This document shows, in pieces, positions 59,511-64,000 of a stretch of 64,000 bases of DNA. The notes under the pieces were generated by a model. It searched no databases and was not told the origin of the DNA. It worked only from the letters and a program-made list of their open reading frames with translations. Source of the DNA: Beroe forskalii (Eukaryota > Ctenophora > Nuda > Beroida > Beroidae). A program made the translations under genes and the position numbers. The DNA lies in contig WFMF01000403.1 in the NCBI GenBank assembly GCA_011033025.1, forward strand, positions 100,287 to 164,286. The letters are read 5' to 3'. Positions within the stretch are counted from its first letter, which is position 1. Every line of letters starts with the position of its first letter.

Positions 59511-60513
59511 CTAGCAAGATTTTGTAGTTAGTATATTTTTCATTTTCTTGAGCTTGCACTATATTGAGGTATCAAATTCAAATGAAACTGTATCAAACCA
59601 AAATAAAATTAAATTGAAAAAATTTTGATGAACACTCTTAATATAAAAAACAGTTAATACTATAAACTGTTGGATCTTTCAGCCCATGGTTGTGAGAGCC
59701 AATGTTGCCAAAATTCCTGCAATTCAACTAAGACATACGTTTTTTAACTCACAGGGACACAGTTGCAACACACCTGTGATGCAAGTAGGACATCCCTGCG
59801 AAATAACTGATAAATGAGTCTTGTTATTTCTCAGTTGTGTTGCAATTGTGTTGTACTTGTTGTCAATTACAGAAAATTCTCACTTATTTTGCAGGTGTGT
59901 CATACTTTTGTTGTGTCGCAGGTGTGTCGTACTTGTGTTGCAGGTGTGCTGCAGTTGTGCATTTAAATTATCTGGACTTATAAGGGAACGATTATTTCTC
60001 CTCTCTGCCATATGAGCAACTCATAAAGACCGGCTCAATCTGATGATATAATTGCCTTCCCAGGGATAGACCAGTCTTCACTGAATCATCCATTAGGTGG
60101 ACATCCTCATTGTGGAGGAAATCCAAAAAACAGTTTATTTGTTTAGGATCATGCATACGTATATACAATCTAATGTTCATGTCATTGTCAATAAATTCCA
60201 TAGGTTTTATTGAGTTTATGTTTTACCTAATTGGCTTTTATTTATAGGTGGCTTTTCAATGACCAGCCCTTCACACAAAAATGTCAAAGTCATTTTCTTT
60301 CTAAGGGGTTGGTTAATAATTCAGGGCCAATAAGGTAAATGTTGTAGTTCTGAATGAGAAAGCAATAACAGTAACGTTTGTTCATGATGGATGAATTGTT
60401 TTCACACCAGGGTACGCTGAAATCTGCTCCCAACAAAATCACTGCACACTCTGCTGAAAATAATAACTGGCCACATAGTCATAAAACCTCAACAGTTACC
60501 TTTACAGAGTGAA

Positions 60514-60745
60514 CATGGCCCTAGAACCAATCTGTGAATATTGTGACCTCCAAAATTCAGGGGGTAAACCCAATTTTCTGCCCAGATGAAACAGCAATAC
60601 ACATAATTGAAGATTGCCCAGCCTTTGCCATTCAAAGAATTCACCACTTTCAAGATTTCAAGATCAAACTTGATGATATCATAGGTAGCAACCAACCACT
60701 CCCCAAAACATTATGCATTCTCATAAATTTGTTGATAGATAAGAC
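60514..60745 (+). pseudogene. LINE ORF2 C-terminal fragment, copy 2
   Basis: Carries MALEPICEYC, then after a one-base slip FCPDETAIHIIEDCPAF, as in copy 1. Not an intact gene. Confidence 0.5.
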
Positions 60746-60795
60746 TGCTTTAACAAAATCCCACAATTTACAGAGTTAATCTCACCAAGAAGATA

Positions 60796-60934
<139 letters not shown>

Positions 60935-61102
60935 GACAATAAAAAGAGCAGTATCCTTTAGCTGGGCTTTGCCCATTGAGCCCAGCAAAACCTCAATCAA
61001 TGGGAATATTATTTACACAGTCTGGCTGGGTCAGACCTCTCTGTGACTCAATCAGATGAAGGGAGGTGGTACATAGCCACCTCCAGCTGATATCCAACTT
61101 AA

Positions 61103-61793
61103 GGGGGCCAGGGGGGGGGGTCTGAGGTCAATTTTCGTTTTTTTGTTGTTTCTGATAGAGGAGAACGCCAGCTACCGGTTTTACCCCATGAAAATATTGT
61201 TCTAGCCAAAGTTATGAATTTTCAAATCGCCAGTTAAGCCTGTAATTACAATACGCTGCCAAACTTCACGACGATTTGTTTAAAATTAACTTTAAATTAT
61301 ACTCCTCCTTTTTGAGATAAACCTTGAAACTTGGTAGTTATGTTCTAGGGCATAAAACTAAACTTTGCATTGAGCCGATTTTTGATTTAGGCCTCAGAAG
61401 TGAAAATATGATTTTTCAAAGTTGGCTCCTGTCACGAAAATCATCAAAATTTGGTGATTTTGAGATTTCAAAAATCGATATTTTCACTTCTGAGGCCTAA
61501 ATCAAAAATCGGCTCAATGCAAAGTTTAGTTTTAAGCCCTAGAACATAACTACCAAGTTTCAAGGGTTTATCTCAAAATTTGTAGGAGGAGTATAATTTT
61601 AAAGTTAATTTTCGGCAAATCGCGTCGTAAGTTTGTGCGCGCACTGTAATTACAGGCGAACTCGCGATTTGAAAAATTCATAACTTCGGCTAGGAACAAT
61701 ATTTTTTGATGCGGTAAAAACCTACTAGTAGCTGGCGTTCAGCTCTATCAGAAACAACAAAAAACCGAAAATCGACCTCAGCCCCCGGCCCCC
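61103..61793. mobile_element. TTAA-flanked palindromic MITE (piggyBac-like), 691 bp
   Basis: Bounded on both sides by TTAA (61099-61102, 61794-61797), while copy 1 has a single TTAA (44339-44342) in the same context. Ends GGGGGCC / GGCCCCC. Almost the whole element is an imperfect palindrome of about 320-bp arms around 61448: for example CTTGGTAGTTATGTTCTAGG on the left and its complement on the right. Non-coding. Confidence 0.85.
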
Positions 61794-62340
61794 TTAACCT
61801 GCAGGCAAGCCCTGACTTGCTTTGCAGTCTGCTTGAAGCCACTGTGTGTTGGTAGCCTGCTGGTCCAGTGAGGTCCTAAACTGGTAGACTGCTCTTAGCT
61901 CAGGATATCCCCAGCAGTTTGGTGGCCTAAAAACCACCCAGGAGTTCACACCCTTAGCCTAGTGTACTGGGATAGTCTCCAGGCTAAGCATGGCTGCCAC
62001 TGGCCTGGTTGATTAAACTGACTGTGGCACTAAGACAAAGACTAAGGTGAAATCTGCATTAGTTCTAACAGCATCTTCCTTTAATTTCGTGGCTTCCAAC
62101 ACAGTGACAGTCACTGATGAGAGGATGGGCTGTTGTAGAACAGCTGATGCTCAACATGTCATCCACTTTTTAAATTATTCCTACAGATAATGAGAAAATT
62201 TTTATTAATGCCACTTGACTTTCAGGACTATATGATTTGATATACCTATTGTTAGTCCTTAGCGGGAAGCCCTTTTAACAGATTCTTAATTTGACTTGGT
62301 GCTTGCCCTCAGGGGGCCCCCTCAGCAAACCACAGATGTT

Positions 62341-62708
62341 TCACATATGAAGCCAGGAGAGTATATTGTTTTCTGTGTGCTGTAAAAATTTATAATTGAA
62401 TTGAATTGTCCGCAAGTCTTCATTAGCTGACTCTTCAAGTCCAAAAACCATCACAGCTTTTCTCCTGCCGTCATCCTTTACCACTGACTTGACTGCAGCC
62501 TTCACTTGTGTTGCAAATTCACTTGTGTTGCAGTAATCCTTTCTCCGCATCCCTGTTTTACGACATTGCTGAAACTCCTGATTTCACTCTTCACAGTCGT
62601 TTGTACAGCTTCCATCTGCTTGGACTTGCTCTTCAAGAGGTCTTCTTGGAGTTTCAGCATTGCAGCCTGTTTTGTCATCACCCCCTGAGTGAATCCCTCA
62701 ATATGCAC
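62341..62708 (-). pseudogene. LINE ORF1 remnant, copy 2
   Basis: Frames with KLQEDLLKSKSKQMEAVQTT, FSNVVKQG, VKAAVKSVVKDD and RRKAVMVFGLEESANEDL. Relative of 45300-45715 but less decayed; still frameshifted. Confidence 0.55.
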
Positions 62709-63124
62709 TGCTGCTGATCATAGAGTGTCCTTGGTCTTGCCCAAAACACGGACTGTTGACAATATGAGATTGACCAGGGTTGCCTTGTCCCACTTCGTTA
62801 CCGTCGTCTTGTTAACCTCCTCCCACTTCGCTCCGAAAGGCCCACTGAAAACTGAATCCATTTCCTTTTCCAACCCATACAACGTTGCCAATGCCATTCT
62901 GTGTACACTGTGTAGTACACAGAAAAGCACAAAGAGTAGCTGTTGAGTTCGAGTTGTAATTTACTGATAACAGAGCTGCTAAATTATCACACACAAGAAA
63001 ACTGATAAGTAGCAATGAGAAAACTGATAAGTAGCAGAGAAAAATGTATGTCAAGTTCTGTGCTGTAAAACTCAAATAATTTTGGTCAATTCTTCGAAAA
63101 ATGCTTTGGAAGTTTGTTAAAAAA

Positions 63125-63175
63125 TTGTCAGGCGTTGCCTGACCCCCTCGTGCGCGCGACGTCCGCGTCAGACAA
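63125..63175. mobile_element. Small hairpin element, 51 bp
   Basis: TTGTCAGGCGTTGCCTGACC at the left and GCGTCAGACAA at the right. Flanks TTAAAAAA (63117-63124) and TTAAAAAC (63176-63183) agree at 7 of 8. Copy 1 (about 46365-46380) lacks the insert. Confidence 0.75.
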
Positions 63176-63249
63176 TTAAAAACAACTCCTTATGCAAAGG
63201 GAAAATGTGGGCGTAGGAAGCGCGGAACGCACACCCAAGCATTGCATCA

Positions 63250-63294
63250 TTGTCAGGCGTTGCCTGACCCCCTCGCGCGCGACTCGTCAGACAA
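63250..63294. mobile_element. Small hairpin element, 45 bp
   Basis: Same ends and hairpin head as 63125-63175. Flanks TTGCATCA (63242-63249) and TCGCATCA (63295-63302) agree at 7 of 8. Copy 1 near 46430-46445 lacks the insert. Confidence 0.75.
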
Positions 63295-63490
63295 TCGCAT
63301 CATGATCATGTACAAACGCCACGCGCGCATCGCGGCTAGTCAGCTCAACGGGTCTTTTATTACTTTGCCAAACACGTATATCCTGGTGTGGCTCGCGCGC
63401 GGCGCGCTTCTTCATACTAGGGCAGGGAAGCGTTTGCTAAACACTGTTTGGTTCGCGCGGCTCGTACACACACCTATGCGGGCTTAGGAA

Positions 63491-64000
63491 GGAAAGCGCA
63501 CGGCAAATACACACAGCTATACGGTGGCCGAGCAGGCTCACTTTTTTTTACATAAAAAATTTTCATAAACATTTTTTTTATAAAAAATTTTACTTGAAAA
63601 ATTTTTTATATAAAATTTTTTGATCCTCTTTGTCCAACCCCGTGGCCGAGGAGGATCACTTTTTTTTACTATAAAAAATTTTTCAAGAAAAAAAAAACAT
63701 GAAAAAAATTTTTAGGCTCACTTTTTTTTGATGGATTTCTCCCATCCCTGCGCGCAACACTCGGAGGTTTGGAGGGTCGTGGAAAACCTTGCGTGCGCGG
63801 CGGAGGGTAGGGTAACATCCTACAAACTTTTTTTTATGTAAAAAAGTGAGCCTCTTCGTCCATGCCCGTGGCCGAGGAGGCTCACTCCAGGGCATCACTT
63901 TTTTCAATAAAAACTCGCGTGCGCGCTCAAATCCCGCGCTGAAGTGCTACTAAGAAAATGGTAGCGTGTTCCATAATATACGAAATTCATGCATTTGATT
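63491..64000. repeat. A/T homopolymer-rich repeat cluster
   Basis: Repeated CACTTTTTTTT, AAAAAATTTTT and GTGGCCGAGGAGGCTCACT motifs in both orientations. Also contains the GGAGGGTCGTGGAAAACC word resembling 25690-25705. No gene recognised. Confidence 0.6.

Overview
The window is animal nuclear DNA: intron-rich genes with GT-AG splice sites, tRNA genes, LINE and Penelope-like retroelement debris, DNA-transposon derivatives and many minisatellites. The gene set (inositol oxygenase, GALNS, an NTE/PNPLA6-7 homologue, DEG/ENaC, eEF1A) fits an invertebrate. Strong haplotype divergence and introns built of minisatellites whose repeats carry the splice sites recall amphioxus ('mirage minisatellites'), but the species is not proven.

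Layout. 0.4-3.3 kb: a large minisatellite that flips orientation, with a hAT-like MITE in it. 3.6-8.8 kb (-): a three-exon, divergent eEF1A gene. 11.2-11.6 kb (-): the last two exons of myo-inositol oxygenase (MIOX), followed by a 100-N gap. 11.7-17.1 kb: a second version of about 7.5-11.6 kb (eEF1A exon 1, promoter, MIOX 3' exons), very probably the other haplotype left unmerged. It continues into the full MIOX gene (16.7-20.2 kb, -). 22.5-26.8 kb (-): a C2HC zinc-finger (ZC2HC1-type) gene. 27.4-28.1 kb (+): an orphan exon resembling the C-terminal domain of Artemis/SNM1 nucleases. 31.8-38.1 kb (+): a complete 12-exon GALNS gene with three identical tRNA-Gly genes in intron 1. 38.9-40.8 kb (-): a coiled-coil protein gene. 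40.0-46.7 kb and 58.7-63.5 kb: two copies of a direct segmental duplication, each carrying private transposon insertions. 48.7-53.2 kb (+): the first eight exons of a PNPLA6/7 gene (membrane anchor and start of the cyclic-nucleotide-binding region), with no catalytic exons in the window. 54.9-57.3 kb (-): a two-exon DEG/ENaC channel gene with a frameshift before the second membrane segment.

The genes do not form a pathway; they are independent housekeeping, lysosomal, membrane and signalling genes. The main interest is repeat biology: four minisatellites placed at exon-intron boundaries and copying splice sites; a family of 45-67 bp hairpin elements with 7/8 to 8/8 bp target duplications and clean empty sites in the sister copy; a 2.2 kb terminal-inverted-repeat element carrying two satellite arrays; and a palindromic TTAA-flanked MITE. 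Several genes carry 1-4 base indels that may be assembly errors or true lesions.
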